In this document: positions 8,059 through 16,790 of the stretch, piece by piece | Numbering within the stretch: the first letter of the stretch is position 1 | Layout: every line of letters begins with the position of its first letter | Assembly (NCBI RefSeq): GCF_900109265.1 | Contig: NZ_FNZM01000007.1 | Location: 1 to 64,000, forward strand | Direction of reading: 5' to 3' | Length of the DNA: 64,000 nt | Source: Paraburkholderia tropica | Lineage (GTDB): Bacteria > Pseudomonadota > Gammaproteobacteria > Burkholderiales > Burkholderiaceae | Program-made: the position numbers and the translations under genes | The notes under the pieces: model-generated | The model's input: only the letters and a program-made list of their open reading frames with translations | Databases searched by the model: none | Told to the model about the DNA's origin: nothing

Positions 8059-9453
8059 ATGAGAAAAGACACGGCATTGCCCGCGTCGAATGCCCTGGCG
8101 GCTTCGGCGCGTCCCACGCGCTATCGTTGGGTGGTCGCGACCCTCTTTTTCCTGATCTATACGATTGCCGCCGCCGATCGCGCGAACCTCGGCATTGCGC
8201 TGCCGTTTCTGCGCAAGGAATTCTCGATGACCAACGCCGAGGCCGGCGCGCTCGTCAGCGTTTTCCTGATCGCGTATGCGTTGGCGCAATTGCCGTCGGC
8301 GCTGATCATTTCACGCTTCGGCGTGCGTCGCGCGCTGCCGATTTCGATGATCCTGACTTCGATCGCGACGGCGATGACGGGCGTCGTCGGCTCGCTCTTT
8401 TCGCTCAAGCTGTGCCGTCTCGCGCTCGGTTTCGCCGAAGGCCCGCTGCCACTCGGCATTGCGGCGACGATTAATAGCTGGTTTCCGGCGAAAGAGAAAG
8501 GCACCGCGTCGGGTTTGTTTCTGTCGTCCGTGAAATTCGGGCCGGTCATTACGCCCATTCTCGGCGTGGCGATTATTTCGGTGTGGGGCTGGCAAGCGAT
8601 CTTCCTGGTGTTCGCGATGCCGGGCGTGCTGTTTTCGATCGTCTGGTATTTAATGGTCGCCGACAAACCGGCCGACAGCCGCGGCGTGAACGAAGCGGAG
8701 CGCGAACTGATCGACGCGGCAAGCCCGAAGGCGGGGGCGGCCATGCGCATCGAGCGCACGAAAGCGATGCCCTGGCTCGACCGGATCACGCGCGTGCGCA
8801 GCGAGAAACCGCTCGAAACGACGCGTGCGGTCGTGACCTCGTGGAATATCTACGGCTGCGCGCTTGGCTATTGCTGCCAGCTCGGAATTTCGAGCGTGAT
8901 GCTCGCGTGGATTCCGACTTATCTGCTCAACGTGAAGAAGTTCAGCGTGGCCGGTACGGGTTTCGTGGCGGCGGCGCCGTGGGTGGGCGCGGTGGTCGGT
9001 AACATTCTCGGTGGCTGGCTTTCGGATCGCGCGCTCGGCAAGCGGCGCAAGCCCGGCATGATGTTCTCCGCCGTGGCGACCGCGCTGATGATGATCGTCC
9101 TGATTCAATCGCCTGCTTCGCCGGTATTGTATGGATTCCTGATCTTTATGGCGGGTGTCGCGCTGAGTATTGGATTCTCCGCGTATATGGTCTACCCGAC
9201 GTCGTTTGTCGCGAAAGAGAAGTTCCCGCTTGCGAATGCCATCGTCAATATGGGCGGCCAGCTTGGCGGTGCGGCCACGCCGTTTATCGCGGGTCTGCTG
9301 CTCGATCATTTAGGCTGGGACTACGTATTCGGCTTTATGTCGGTGATCTCGGCGTTCACTTTCGTGATTCTGCTGACGATCACGGAGCCGCTCGAAACGG
9401 TAGCGCGCGGCGCCGTGCAACGTACTAGCGATCCGAATGTGAATCACGCATGA
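8059..9453 (+). CDS. MFS transporter, ACS family
   Basis: This protein of 464 residues has about 12 TM segments. AAADRANLGIALPFLRKEF follows TM1 and FGVRRALPISMILTS the TM2-3 loop. TM4 carries RLALGFAEGPLPLG. The central cytoplasmic loop (about residues 215-260) is longer than in the other carriers here. It begins 77 bp after the aldolase-like gene with GGAG before the ATG, and probably forms an operon with it. It is a second aromatic or aliphatic acid uptake candidate of this region. Confidence 0.88.
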   Translation: MRKDTALPASNALAASARPTRYRWVVATLFFLIYTIAAADRANLGIALPFLRKEFSMTNAEAGALVSVFLIAYALAQLPSALIISRFGVRRALPISMILTSIATAMTGVVGSLFSLKLCRLALGFAEGPLPLGIAATINSWFPAKEKGTASGLFLSSVKFGPVITPILGVAIISVWGWQAIFLVFAMPGVLFSIVWYLMVADKPADSRGVNEAERELIDAASPKAGAAMRIERTKAMPWLDRITRVRSEKPLETTRAVVTSWNIYGCALGYCCQLGISSVMLAWIPTYLLNVKKFSVAGTGFVAAAPWVGAVVGNILGGWLSDRALGKRRKPGMMFSAVATALMMIVLIQSPASPVLYGFLIFMAGVALSIGFSAYMVYPTSFVAKEKFPLANAIVNMGGQLGGAATPFIAGLLLDHLGWDYVFGFMSVISAFTFVILLTITEPLETVARGAVQRTSDPNVNHA

Positions 9454-9810
9454 TTCAGGTGCGTGCGCGTCGAACGGAGCGGCGCGCAGCCGCATGACTA
9501 CGACATCGAATATGAAAAGCGCGGGCGCGTTTCGCACCGGGACATGCATGGTCGCGCGTGGATCGCCTGGCAGAAGGTGTATAGCCAGGCGCACAAACCC
9601 GTCGCACGACAGGACGTGGCCGTGGAGCAGGCGGTGCGCATCTTGCGCGCGCGAGCGGCGGCGCCGCGAAACTGGAGGTGTACAAGACCATCGGGCGCAA
9701 CATGGTGGCGCGGCAGATTGCGTCGCTCGGGGTGAATCGCGGCGAGGGCGAAATGCGCGTGTGGGCGAACGAGGATCGAGTCGTTGCGCGCGCAGCGAGC
9801 GCAAAGACGA
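9454..9810 (+). pseudogene. Probable decayed, frameshifted ORF of unknown family
   Basis: After the MFS stop the same frame stays open and shows coding-like composition with GC-rich third positions: DYDIEYEKRGRVSHRDMHG, then AWIAWQKVYSQAHKPVARQ, up to about 9655. From about 9650 the coding-like signal moves to another frame (AAKLEVYKTIGRNMVARQ, then MRVWANEDRVV) up to about 9785. Joined across one frameshift this would be a protein of roughly 110 residues with no convincing start or stop. I do not recognise the family. A non-coding reading remains possible. Confidence 0.35.
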
Positions 9811-9837
9811 AATTGGGCCTCGTACAGAGGCCCAATT
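9811..9837 (-). terminator. Bidirectional hairpin terminator
   Basis: AATTGGGCCT (9811-9820) pairs perfectly with AGGCCCAATT (9828-9837) over a 7-nt loop. Read on the minus strand it follows the DUF2945 gene by 30 bp and ends in AATTTC. It can also stop plus-strand transcription from the MFS gene. Confidence 0.7.
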
Positions 9838-9867
9838 CACGCGTTCGACAGCGTCATGCGGTGCAGG

Positions 9868-10086
9868 TCAGTGCTTGTGCACCTTTTCCAGCGCTTCGGG
9901 GCGATGGACCGCGTGCTCGCCGCTCTTTTCACTTTCGACCTCGTAACGCGGGTCTTCCTTCGACGCAGCGACGTTGTGTCCGTCAAGCTCCGTGTCGCGG
10001 ATGATTCTGCGGACAACCGTGCCAGTCGTCATGCCTTGCGGGGTGTTCCACGTCACGCGATCGCCAGTCTTGAGTCGATGGGACAT
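9868..10086 (-). CDS. DUF2945 (HVA/TUDOR-like) small protein
   Basis: This 72-residue protein starts MSHRLKTGDRVTWNTPQG and continues with TGTVVRRI, the strand-turn-strand pattern of the DUF2945 'hypervirulence-associated' TUDOR-like domain. It ends in a charged tail (HRPEALEKVHKH). Full family length is 60-75 residues, so it is complete. GGAGCGC lies eight bases before the ATG. Function in bacteria is unknown; the fold suggests binding of a peptide or nucleic acid. It is monocistronic, with its own hairpin terminator. Confidence 0.85.
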   Translation of the reverse strand: MSHRLKTGDRVTWNTPQGMTTGTVVRRIIRDTELDGHNVAASKEDPRYEVESEKSGEHAVHRPEALEKVHKH

Positions 10087-10182
10087 GATTTTGCGCTCCG
10101 GTAGTTGAAACCTCGTTATCGGCGCATTCTGCGTTCCCGAGGTTGCGCGGGCGGATTTCGCGGTCGTTGTCGCGCGGGGCGA

Positions 10183-10731
10183 TCAGTCCCGATGCGCTGT
10201 GCTGGCGTAGACGTGGCAATCCCGCGCGATCTCGCCGAACGCCGGAAGCCGGAGCCATTTGCGCAACATCCCTTCGTGCTGGAATCCCAGTTTATCGAGC
10301 ACGCGCTGCGAGCGCGTGTTTTCCACGTCGCATACGGTCCAGATTCTTTGCGTATGCGGCGCGCGCCACAGCGATGACAGCGCCGCCGCACCGGCTTCGG
10401 CGACGAATCCGCGGCCCCAGAAGCGCTTGCCGATGCCAAAGTGGATTTCGGTCTTGTGGCCCTCGGGAATCGCGAGAAAAATGCCGATTGCCTCGTCGTC
10501 CTCGCGTGTGCTGATGACCCACGAAAATGGCGTATCCGGCCGTTCCCAGTCTTGCTTGCACCAGTTGTCGATCATCGCCTCGGTGCGGGCCACGTCCGCG
10601 TGAGGCAGGCGCTGGAGAAAGCGCGAACAGTCCACGTTTCCCGTGTAGTTCTCGAATAGCGCGACGGCGTCATTGCGACGCGCCCGGCGCAGACGCAGAC
10701 GCGCCGTGAGTATTTCAGTGCGATCCGCCAC
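10183..10731 (-). CDS. GNAT-family N-acetyltransferase (RimJ/RimL type)
   Basis: This protein of 182 residues starts at GTG with AGGAGAAA upstream. TARLRLRRARRNDAVALFEN is the usual opening of Acetyltransf_3/RimJ-like enzymes, HFGIGKRFWGRGFVAEA contains the acetyl-CoA pyrophosphate loop (R/Q-x-x-G-x-G/A type), and DVENTRSQRVLDKLGF is the final conserved helix-strand. Such enzymes acetylate the N-terminus of ribosomal proteins or small amines. It lies 96 bp upstream of the DUF2945 gene on the same strand and may share its transcript. Substrate unknown. Confidence 0.88.
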   Translation of the reverse strand: MADRTEILTARLRLRRARRNDAVALFENYTGNVDCSRFLQRLPHADVARTEAMIDNWCKQDWERPDTPFSWVISTREDDEAIGIFLAIPEGHKTEIHFGIGKRFWGRGFVAEAGAAALSSLWRAPHTQRIWTVCDVENTRSQRVLDKLGFQHEGMLRKWLRLPAFGEIARDCHVYASTAHRD

Positions 10732-10978
10732 CAGCCGTTTCTCCTGTTTGTTTTTTCGTTGGTTGCCGCCAGAAGGTGACAGCGATGTGACCGGAACACC
10801 CTTCGATCAGCCTCATATTTTCATTGACCGCCACGATAGAAATATGCAGGTCGGCCAATTCTTACCATCGAAACACGGGGTAACGTTACGGGATTTTTCA
10901 GAATGCTGCCTGACATCGTGAAAGCCTTATTGTTCAAACGCTGACCGATTAGCTGTTTCGAACAAGAGGAAATCACAC

Positions 10979-11407
10979 ATGAAGAAAAACCTGTTTGCTG
11001 TCGCTTCGATCGCGATTGCGGCGGCCGTGTCGCTGCAAGCGCGCGCGGACGAACCGTTGCCGCCGCCGCATGGCGGTCCGGCCTTCGCGGGTGAGCCGGG
11101 CATGTACCCGCCGTTCCCCGGTCCGGGCTTCGATGTCATCAACGATCTTGAGCAACTGCGCCGCCTTTACAGCCTCTCGGGCCACCCCGATGAGATCGTG
11201 CAGGTCTATCACGAAGTGCTGGACAAGTCGCATGATCCGGTCGTGCGTCGCTTCACGTACGATGCGCTCGCCCGCGAGCAGCTGAAGCCGGCCGATCCGG
11301 CCGCCGCGATCGCGACGCTGCACGCGAGCCTCGAAGAAGACGTCGAGCGCGCTAATAAGCCGCCGCGCTTCGAAGGCGCCGACAAGAAGGGCGCGCCGCG
11401 TCCCTGA
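10979..11407 (+). CDS. Small exported protein of unknown function
   Basis: This 142-residue protein begins with a Sec signal peptide (MKKNLFAVASIAIAAAVSLQ, cleavage after ARA at about residue 23), so the mature form is periplasmic or secreted. A Pro/Gly-rich stretch (residues 26-48) precedes a helical region with two or three amphipathic helices rich in Asp, Glu and Leu. GAGGAAATC precedes the ATG. I do not recognise a named family. Two GCGGCCGC palindromes (11416 and 11442) follow the stop and may form a hairpin. Confidence 0.75.
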   Translation: MKKNLFAVASIAIAAAVSLQARADEPLPPPHGGPAFAGEPGMYPPFPGPGFDVINDLEQLRRLYSLSGHPDEIVQVYHEVLDKSHDPVVRRFTYDALAREQLKPADPAAAIATLHASLEEDVERANKPPRFEGADKKGAPRP

Positions 11408-11543
11408 GCGTCACAGCGGCCGCGCACGTCGACAGACGCAAGCGGCCGCACGACCTGCAAGACCCCGCTGCGGACGCTTCCACCGCGACGCACGCCTTAC
11501 CGTCCCTTATCGTTCCTTCCGGCGATCGTCGCCGTTACGCGCG

Positions 11544-12581
11544 TCACGCCTCGCCATTTCCCCGCAGTTCGCCGGGCCCTTTGCCTGTCCATCGCTTGAG
11601 CGCCCGCCGGAAGTTGGCCGTATCGCTGAACCCCAGCAGCATCGCAATATCGTCCGTGCTCAGCGGCGTCGTCTTGAGGTATTCGAGCGACAGCGAGCGG
11701 CGCACGTCGTCGAGAATCGCCAGAAATGAGGTCTCTTCCGCGAGCAGGCGACGACGCAGCGTGCGCGTCGTCAGATGCATCGCATTCGCGACTTCGTCCA
11801 TGCCCGGAAACACGCCGGGCTTGCTCATCAGGATCTGATAGACCTCGCCGGCCACGCCCGAGGACGTCTTCGCCTGCCCGATCAGACGGTCGCAGGTTTC
11901 CTGCAGCAGCGTGGCCGTGAGTTTGTGCGCGAGCTGCGGCTTCTGATCGAGAATCGCGCTGTCGTAGACCAGTTCGCATTGCGGTTCGCCGAACAGGCAC
12001 GGGCAGCCCAGATACTCGCGATAGAGATCGGCGTGCGGCGGCGCGGGATACGAAAAGCTCGCGCGCACGGGCGGGCAGTCGTGTCCGGCCACGTCCTGCA
12101 GATGCGTGACGTGCTGCATGTACTGCTGCTCGATGATGAACGCGCCCAGCTCGCGCGAGGGACTCGACACGAAGGCATCGGGGAAGGTCCAGACCATCCG
12201 GTCCGGGTATTCGGTCCAGTCGATCGTGACCGTGGGCGTGGCGAGGCGATGGTATTTCACGCCCAGCTTGAAGTAGTCGCGCAGCGAGAGGCACGACATC
12301 AGCGCATAGCCGTACATGCCGTAGGCGGACAGATGCAGCCGCCTGCCGACCTTGAACGGCGTAGCCGGGTCGCACGCGAGCGACACCGCATTCCGGCACA
12401 CGGTCGCGTACTGGCCGATCGACGTCATGACCGACGCATCGTAGATTTCGCCGATCTCCACGCCCGTGCCCTTGAGGCTGTCGGCGGGCGCAATGCCCTG
12501 TTCCGAGAGCACTTCCACCAGCGCGGCGATTTTGTACGGCGCGTAGATGCGCTCGTTGAGCGGTGGCCGGGTCGATGCCAT
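11544..12581 (-). CDS. AraC-family regulator with arabinose-binding-like N-terminal domain
   Basis: This 345-residue protein has an OruR/ArgR-type N-terminal sensor domain (about residues 15-210, with the YGMYGYALMSCLSLRDYF segment) and a C-terminal double-HTH AraC domain (about 245-335, AMHLTTRTLRRRLLAEETS and IAMLLGFSDTANFRRALKRW). It is divergent from the BKACE gene at 12732 and is its likely activator. The ATG at 12581 has GAGG seven bases upstream; a TTG six bases earlier is less likely. Members of this group commonly respond to the substrate of the adjoining operon. Confidence 0.9.
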   Translation of the reverse strand: MASTRPPLNERIYAPYKIAALVEVLSEQGIAPADSLKGTGVEIGEIYDASVMTSIGQYATVCRNAVSLACDPATPFKVGRRLHLSAYGMYGYALMSCLSLRDYFKLGVKYHRLATPTVTIDWTEYPDRMVWTFPDAFVSSPSRELGAFIIEQQYMQHVTHLQDVAGHDCPPVRASFSYPAPPHADLYREYLGCPCLFGEPQCELVYDSAILDQKPQLAHKLTATLLQETCDRLIGQAKTSSGVAGEVYQILMSKPGVFPGMDEVANAMHLTTRTLRRRLLAEETSFLAILDDVRRSLSLEYLKTTPLSTDDIAMLLGFSDTANFRRALKRWTGKGPGELRGNGEA

Positions 12582-12631
12582 GTCCAATCCTCAGTGTGTC
12601 CAGTTTGTCCTCAAGGGACGGTGGGATGTCC
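12581..12631. promoter_or_regulatory. Cluster of four TGTCC elements before the AraC gene
   Basis: TGTCC occurs at 12581, 12597, 12606 and 12627 in the AraC leader region. Together with the 11-bp repeats at 12678 it makes this 150-bp intergenic region repeat-rich. A role as regulator half-sites is inferred only. Confidence 0.3.
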
Positions 12632-12677
12632 GAAAATGACCTTATCGGCGCGATCCTACCCGACTACCATCGCTATC

Positions 12678-12710
12678 ACAAGACAAGCACAAGACAAGCA
12701 CAAGACAAGC
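12678..12710. repeat. Three perfect 11-bp tandem repeats upstream of the BKACE operon
   Basis: ACAAGACAAGC is repeated three times without interruption, 22 bp before the BKACE start. Eleven bases is about one helical turn, so all copies face the same side of the DNA. A fourth copy of the first ten bases stands at 13738-13747, before the MFS gene of the same operon. AraC-type activators often use direct repeats, so these may be its binding sites. Confidence 0.6.
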
Positions 12711-12731
12711 CGTATCGAACCAGGAGACGCG

Positions 12732-13685
12732 ATGAGCGAAGCGAGCCGAAAGGTCATCATTTCATGTGCCGTGACGGGCGCGACCCATGTACCGTCGATG
12801 TCCGAGCATCTTCCGCTGACGCCCGCCTCGATCCGCGAGCAAGCCATCGACGCGGCGCGCGCGGGCGCGGCGATTATCCATCTGCACGCGCGCCACCCTG
12901 AAGACGGGCGGCCGACGCCGGACCCGGCCATCTTCGCCGAATTCGTCCCCGATATCGCCCAGGCCACCGACGCCGTCATCAACATCACGACGGGCGGCAG
13001 CACGCGCATGACGCTCGAAGAGCGGCTCGCCTATCCGCGTTTGCTGAAGCCGGAAATGTGCTCGCTGAACATGGGCTCGATGAACTTTTCGATTCATCCG
13101 CTCGCGCAGAAGATGACGTCGTGGCGTTACGGGTGGGAAAAGGACTTCGTGGAAGGCATGGAGGACATGATTTTCCGCAACACCTTCCGCGACATCAAAA
13201 AGATCATGCTCGAACTCGGCGAGCACGGCACGCGATTCGAGTTCGAGTGCTACGACCTCGGGCATCTGTACAACCTCGCGCATTTCGTCGACGAAGGGCT
13301 CGTGAAGCCGCCGTTCTTCATTCAGTCGGTGTTCGGCATCCTCGGCGGCATGGGACCGGACCCGGAGAACATGAGCGTCATGCGCACGACGGCGGACCGG
13401 CTGTTCGGCCGCGATCAGTATCAGTTCTCGGTGCTCGGCGCGGGCCGTCATCAGATGCCGCTCGTGACGATGGCGGCCATCATGGGCGGCAATGTGCGCG
13501 TCGGTCTGGAGGACAGCGTGTATCTGTCGAAGGGCGTCAAGGCGGAGTCGAATGCGCAGCAGGTCGCGAAGATCCGGCGGATTCTCGAAGAGCTGTCGTT
13601 CGAGATCGCGACGCCGGCGGAAGCGCGAGCGATGCTGGGTTTGAAGGGCGCCGACAAGGTGTCGTTCGAGGCCGCGCTGGCCTGA
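12732..13685 (+). CDS. BKACE (DUF849) beta-keto acid cleavage enzyme
   Basis: This 317-residue protein is a full-length member of the 3-keto-5-aminohexanoate cleavage enzyme family. It has the zinc-binding HLHARHP (His50, His52), the GGSTRMTLEER segment and the late acidic motif VGLEDSVYLSKG. These enzymes condense acetyl-CoA with a beta-keto acid and give acetoacetate plus a new acyl-CoA. CAGGAGACGCG precedes the ATG. The divergent AraC gene and the downstream MFS and SDR genes indicate uptake of a hydroxy acid, oxidation to a beta-keto acid and cleavage by this enzyme. The natural substrate is not predictable from what I can see. Confidence 0.92.
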   Translation: MSEASRKVIISCAVTGATHVPSMSEHLPLTPASIREQAIDAARAGAAIIHLHARHPEDGRPTPDPAIFAEFVPDIAQATDAVINITTGGSTRMTLEERLAYPRLLKPEMCSLNMGSMNFSIHPLAQKMTSWRYGWEKDFVEGMEDMIFRNTFRDIKKIMLELGEHGTRFEFECYDLGHLYNLAHFVDEGLVKPPFFIQSVFGILGGMGPDPENMSVMRTTADRLFGRDQYQFSVLGAGRHQMPLVTMAAIMGGNVRVGLEDSVYLSKGVKAESNAQQVAKIRRILEELSFEIATPAEARAMLGLKGADKVSFEAALA

Positions 13686-13775
13686 GGCTGCGGCGCGGTC
13701 GTTTGGGTTGTTCAGCGTTTCATGGCAGTCAGACACAACAAGACAAGAAAAGCCGGTTAATCAGGAGACACGGTT

Positions 13776-15122
13776 ATGACGAGCGCTTCCGGTATCGAAA
13801 GCGCCGATGCGTTGCATCGGCAGGCCACGCGCAAGGCAATGGCGCGGCTCATTCCCTTGATGTGCGCGATCTATTTCATGTCGTTTCTGGATCGCACCAA
13901 CGTTGCGCTCGCGAAAACCCAACTCGCGATCGACGTGGGCATTCACGCGGCGGCCTATGGCCTGGGCGCGGGGATCTTCTTCATCGGCTATGCGCTGCTC
14001 GAAGTGCCGAGCAATCTCGCCGCGCACCGTTTCGGGCCGCGCCGCTGGATCGCGCGCATTGCCGTGAGCTGGGGCGTGCTCTCGACGCTCATGATGTTCG
14101 TGCAGGGACCGTGGTCGTTCTACGGGCTGCGCGTGCTGCTCGGGATCGCGGAAGCCGGGCTGTTTCCCGCGCTGATGTACATGGTGACGCTGTGGTTCGC
14201 GACGCAGGACCGGCCGGTGGCCGTGGGCTGGATCTACACGGCGCCGGCGCTCGCGCTCGTCATCGGCAGTCCGCTCGGCGGCGCGCTGATACAACTCTCC
14301 GGACTCGGCGGCCTGCGCGGCTGGCAGTGGATGTTCATGATCGAAGGCTTGCCGAGCATCCTGGTCGGCGTGCTGCTGTATTTCAAGCTGCCCGATCGTC
14401 CGCGCGACGCGCGCTGGCTCACGCCCGACGAGGCAGGCGTGCTTGAAACCCGCGCGGTCATCGATACGCACGGTCATGCGGACCTGACCTCTGCCGACTG
14501 GGTCGCCGCGCTCAAGCGTCCGAGCACGGTGCTGATCGGCCTCATCTACTTTCTGAATCAGGTGGCGTTCGTCGGCCTGTACTTCTTCGCACCGGCCATG
14601 ATTCACCAGATGAACGTGACGTCGCCATTCATGGTCGGCGTGCTGTCTGCGAGCGTCGGCGTGGGCTTTCTGCTCGGCGTGCTCGTGCTGCCGCGCATCC
14701 ATCGGCGCGTGTCGAGCGATTGCGGTTTTCTCGCCTGGCTCACGGGCGGCGCAGTCGTCGGCGCGGCTGCGTATATGAGCGCCCACGATCCGGCGGCGCG
14801 CATTGCGTGTCTCGTCGTCACGGCGTTCTTCGGCGGCGGTGTGCTGCCTTCGTACTGGTCGATCGCCATGAAGCGCGTGCAAGGCATCCAGGCCGCCGCG
14901 GCGCTCGCCTTCATCAACACGCTGGGCCTGCTGGGCGGATTCGCGGGACCCTATCTGTTCGGTCTCGCGGAAGCGGTCTCGGGCCGCAGCGACGCCGGCT
15001 TCACGGTGATTCTCGTGGCGTCGATCGGCGGACTCGCGCTCGTGCCGCTGCTCGCCCGCGTGATTCGCCAGGAAAGCGGCAGACCGTCACTGGCGGTGCC
15101 GGCCGGTGGCGCGCAGCATTGA
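13776..15122 (+). CDS. MFS transporter, ACS family, in the BKACE operon
   Basis: This protein of 448 residues has 12 TM segments with [14 protein letters not shown] after TM1, [15 protein letters not shown] in the TM2-3 region and [18 protein letters not shown] in TM4, typical of ACS carriers for organic anions. It starts 90 bp after BKACE with AGGAGACACGG upstream, and a partial copy of the operon's 11-bp repeat lies in the gap. It presumably imports the acid handled by BKACE and the two SDRs. Confidence 0.9.
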   Translation: MTSASGIESADALHRQATRKAMARLIPLMCAIYFMSFLDRTNVALAKTQLAIDVGIHAAAYGLGAGIFFIGYALLEVPSNLAAHRFGPRRWIARIAVSWGVLSTLMMFVQGPWSFYGLRVLLGIAEAGLFPALMYMVTLWFATQDRPVAVGWIYTAPALALVIGSPLGGALIQLSGLGGLRGWQWMFMIEGLPSILVGVLLYFKLPDRPRDARWLTPDEAGVLETRAVIDTHGHADLTSADWVAALKRPSTVLIGLIYFLNQVAFVGLYFFAPAMIHQMNVTSPFMVGVLSASVGVGFLLGVLVLPRIHRRVSSDCGFLAWLTGGAVVGAAAYMSAHDPAARIACLVVTAFFGGGVLPSYWSIAMKRVQGIQAAAALAFINTLGLLGGFAGPYLFGLAEAVSGRSDAGFTVILVASIGGLALVPLLARVIRQESGRPSLAVPAGGAQH

Positions 15123-15162
15123 CGTCATACACACGCAATCCAGTATCAAACAGGGAACCAGT

Positions 15163-15903
15163 ATGAGATTAAAGGGCAAGGTGGCGATCGTCACGGGGGC
15201 GGGGCAGGGGATCGGCGCGGCAACGGCGCGCAAGTTCGCACGCGAAGGCGCGGTCGTCGCGATCTGCGATCTGAACGCGGACGCCGTGGCGCAGGTGGAA
15301 AGCGCATGCCGCGAAGCGGGCGCGCAGGCCAACGGTTATGTGCTCGACGTCGCGAACCGGGACGCCGTGGGGGCGATGGTCGCGGACGTGATCGCGCGTC
15401 ATGGCCGCATCGACGTGCTCGTGAACAATGCGGGCATCACGCGCGATGCACGTCTGCAGAAGATGACGCTCCAGCAGTTCGACGATGTGATCGACGTGAA
15501 TCTGCGCGCGGTGTTCAACGCGACGCAGATCGTCGCCGACATCATGGTCGAGCAGGGCGCGGGCGTCGTGCTCAATGCGAGTTCGGTCGTCGGCATTTAC
15601 GGCAATTACGGGCAGACGAATTACGCGGCGTCGAAGTTCGGCGTGATCGGCTTCACGAAAACGTGGAGTCGCGAACTCGGGCCGAAGGGCGTGCGCGTGA
15701 ATGCGGTTGCGCCCGGTTTCGTCGATACGCCGATTCTGTCGACGGTGCCCGACGCGGTGCTCGACAAGATGCGCAGCCAGGTGCCGCTCGGCCGCCTCGC
15801 GCAGCCCGAGGAAATCGCCAACGTCTACGCGTTTCTCGCGAGCGACGAAGCCAGTTATATCAACGGCGCGGTGCTGGAAGTGTCGGGCGGCATGACGCTT
15901 TGA
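15163..15903 (+). CDS. SDR family oxidoreductase (FabG-like)
   Basis: This 246-residue classical SDR has TGAGQGIG (cofactor loop), DLN after strand 2 (Asp favours NAD), NNAG, a catalytic Ser in NASSVVG and the YAASK tetrad. It ends in VSGGMTL. The closest group is 3-oxoacyl-reductase-like enzymes that interconvert beta-hydroxy and beta-keto acids. It lies 40 bp after the MFS gene in the BKACE operon, so oxidation of a beta-hydroxy acid to the beta-keto substrate of BKACE is the natural reading. Confidence 0.9.
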   Translation: MRLKGKVAIVTGAGQGIGAATARKFAREGAVVAICDLNADAVAQVESACREAGAQANGYVLDVANRDAVGAMVADVIARHGRIDVLVNNAGITRDARLQKMTLQQFDDVIDVNLRAVFNATQIVADIMVEQGAGVVLNASSVVGIYGNYGQTNYAASKFGVIGFTKTWSRELGPKGVRVNAVAPGFVDTPILSTVPDAVLDKMRSQVPLGRLAQPEEIANVYAFLASDEASYINGAVLEVSGGMTL

Positions 15904-15964
15904 ATCCGGCCGCGCGCCGGCGCGGCCCGGATGATTCACCAAAGAACACTGAACGAGGTCATGA

Positions 15965-16756
15965 ATGGGTACGTTGGATCTTCTGAAACCGAGACCCGGT
16001 TTGCGGGTGCTCGTGTCGGGCGCGGCGGCGGGCATCGGCGCGGCGATTGCCGATGCGTTTCTCGAAGCGCAGGCGCAGGTCGTGATCTGCGACGTGGACC
16101 CGGCTGCCGTCGAAGCGGCGCAGTCGCGCCATCCCGCGCTGCGGGCGAGCGTGGCCGATGTGTCGAAGCGCGAACAGGTCGATCGCGTCGTCGACGAGGC
16201 GGCGAGCGCGATGGGCGGCATCGATGTGCTCGTCAATAACGCGGGCATTGCGGGCCCGACGGGAAATGTCGAAGATCTGGACCCCGAACAATGGGAGCGT
16301 ACGGTATCGACGAATCTCGACAGCCAGTTTTATTTTCTGCGGCGCGCGGTGCCGGTGCTCAAGGCGTCGTCGGATTGCGCGAGTATCGTGGCGCTGTCTT
16401 CGGTGGCGGGGCGGCTCGGGTATGCGTTCCGTACGCCTTATGCGTCGACGAAATGGGCGATCGTGGGACTCGTCAAGTCACTCGCGGTCGAACTCGGGCC
16501 GAGCGATATTCGGGTGAATGCGATTCTGCCGGGCGTGGTGGAGGGCGAGCGGATGAACCGCGTCATCGCGGCGCGCGCCGAGGCGTTGGGGATTGCGTTC
16601 GAAACGATGCGCGAAGCGTATCTGAAGAAGATTTCGCTGCGGCGGATGGTGACGGTGGAGGATATTGCGGCGACGGCGTTGTTTCTTGCTTCGCCTGCGG
16701 GCCGCAATATCACCGGGCAGGCGATTAGCGTGGATGGGAACGTCGAGTATTTGTGA
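15965..16756 (+). CDS. SDR family oxidoreductase, last gene of the BKACE operon
   Basis: The 263-residue SDR has SGAAAGIGAAIADAF as cofactor loop, CDVDPAAV after strand 2 (Asp, NAD preference), NNAG, SSVAG and YASTK. The tail VDGNVEYL is shared by a group of SDRs found beside BKACE and carnitine-type genes. The ATG at 15965 is used; another ATG four bases earlier is out of frame. It is probably a second hydroxy-acid dehydrogenase or an epimerising partner of the preceding SDR. Confidence 0.9.
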   Translation: MGTLDLLKPRPGLRVLVSGAAAGIGAAIADAFLEAQAQVVICDVDPAAVEAAQSRHPALRASVADVSKREQVDRVVDEAASAMGGIDVLVNNAGIAGPTGNVEDLDPEQWERTVSTNLDSQFYFLRRAVPVLKASSDCASIVALSSVAGRLGYAFRTPYASTKWAIVGLVKSLAVELGPSDIRVNAILPGVVEGERMNRVIAARAEALGIAFETMREAYLKKISLRRMVTVEDIAATALFLASPAGRNITGQAISVDGNVEYL

Positions 16757-16774
16757 GGGGCGTGTGCCCCTCAC
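16753..16774. terminator. GC-rich hairpin between convergent operons
   Basis: GTGAGGGGC pairs with GCCCCTCAC over GTGT (9-bp perfect stem). It includes the stop codon of the SDR gene and lies 16 bp before the end of the convergent ssuD gene. There is no T-run, so it may act on either strand as a weak terminator or RNA 3' end. Confidence 0.5.
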
Positions 16775-16790
16775 GGGGGGCACGCTTCGA

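Noticed and set aside
9310..9840. Minus-strand frame covering the decayed region
   Set aside because: Arg/Ser/Pro-rich shadow composition and it crosses a strong terminator hairpin; the plus-strand frames look more protein-like.
11416..11449. Twin GCGGCCGC palindromes as a possible attachment or recombination site
   Set aside because: No integrase, tRNA or direct-repeat boundary is nearby; a weak hairpin after the preceding gene is a simpler reading.
12678..12710. Possible CRISPR-like array at the 11-bp repeats
   Set aside because: Repeats are contiguous without spacers and too short; no cas genes in the window.
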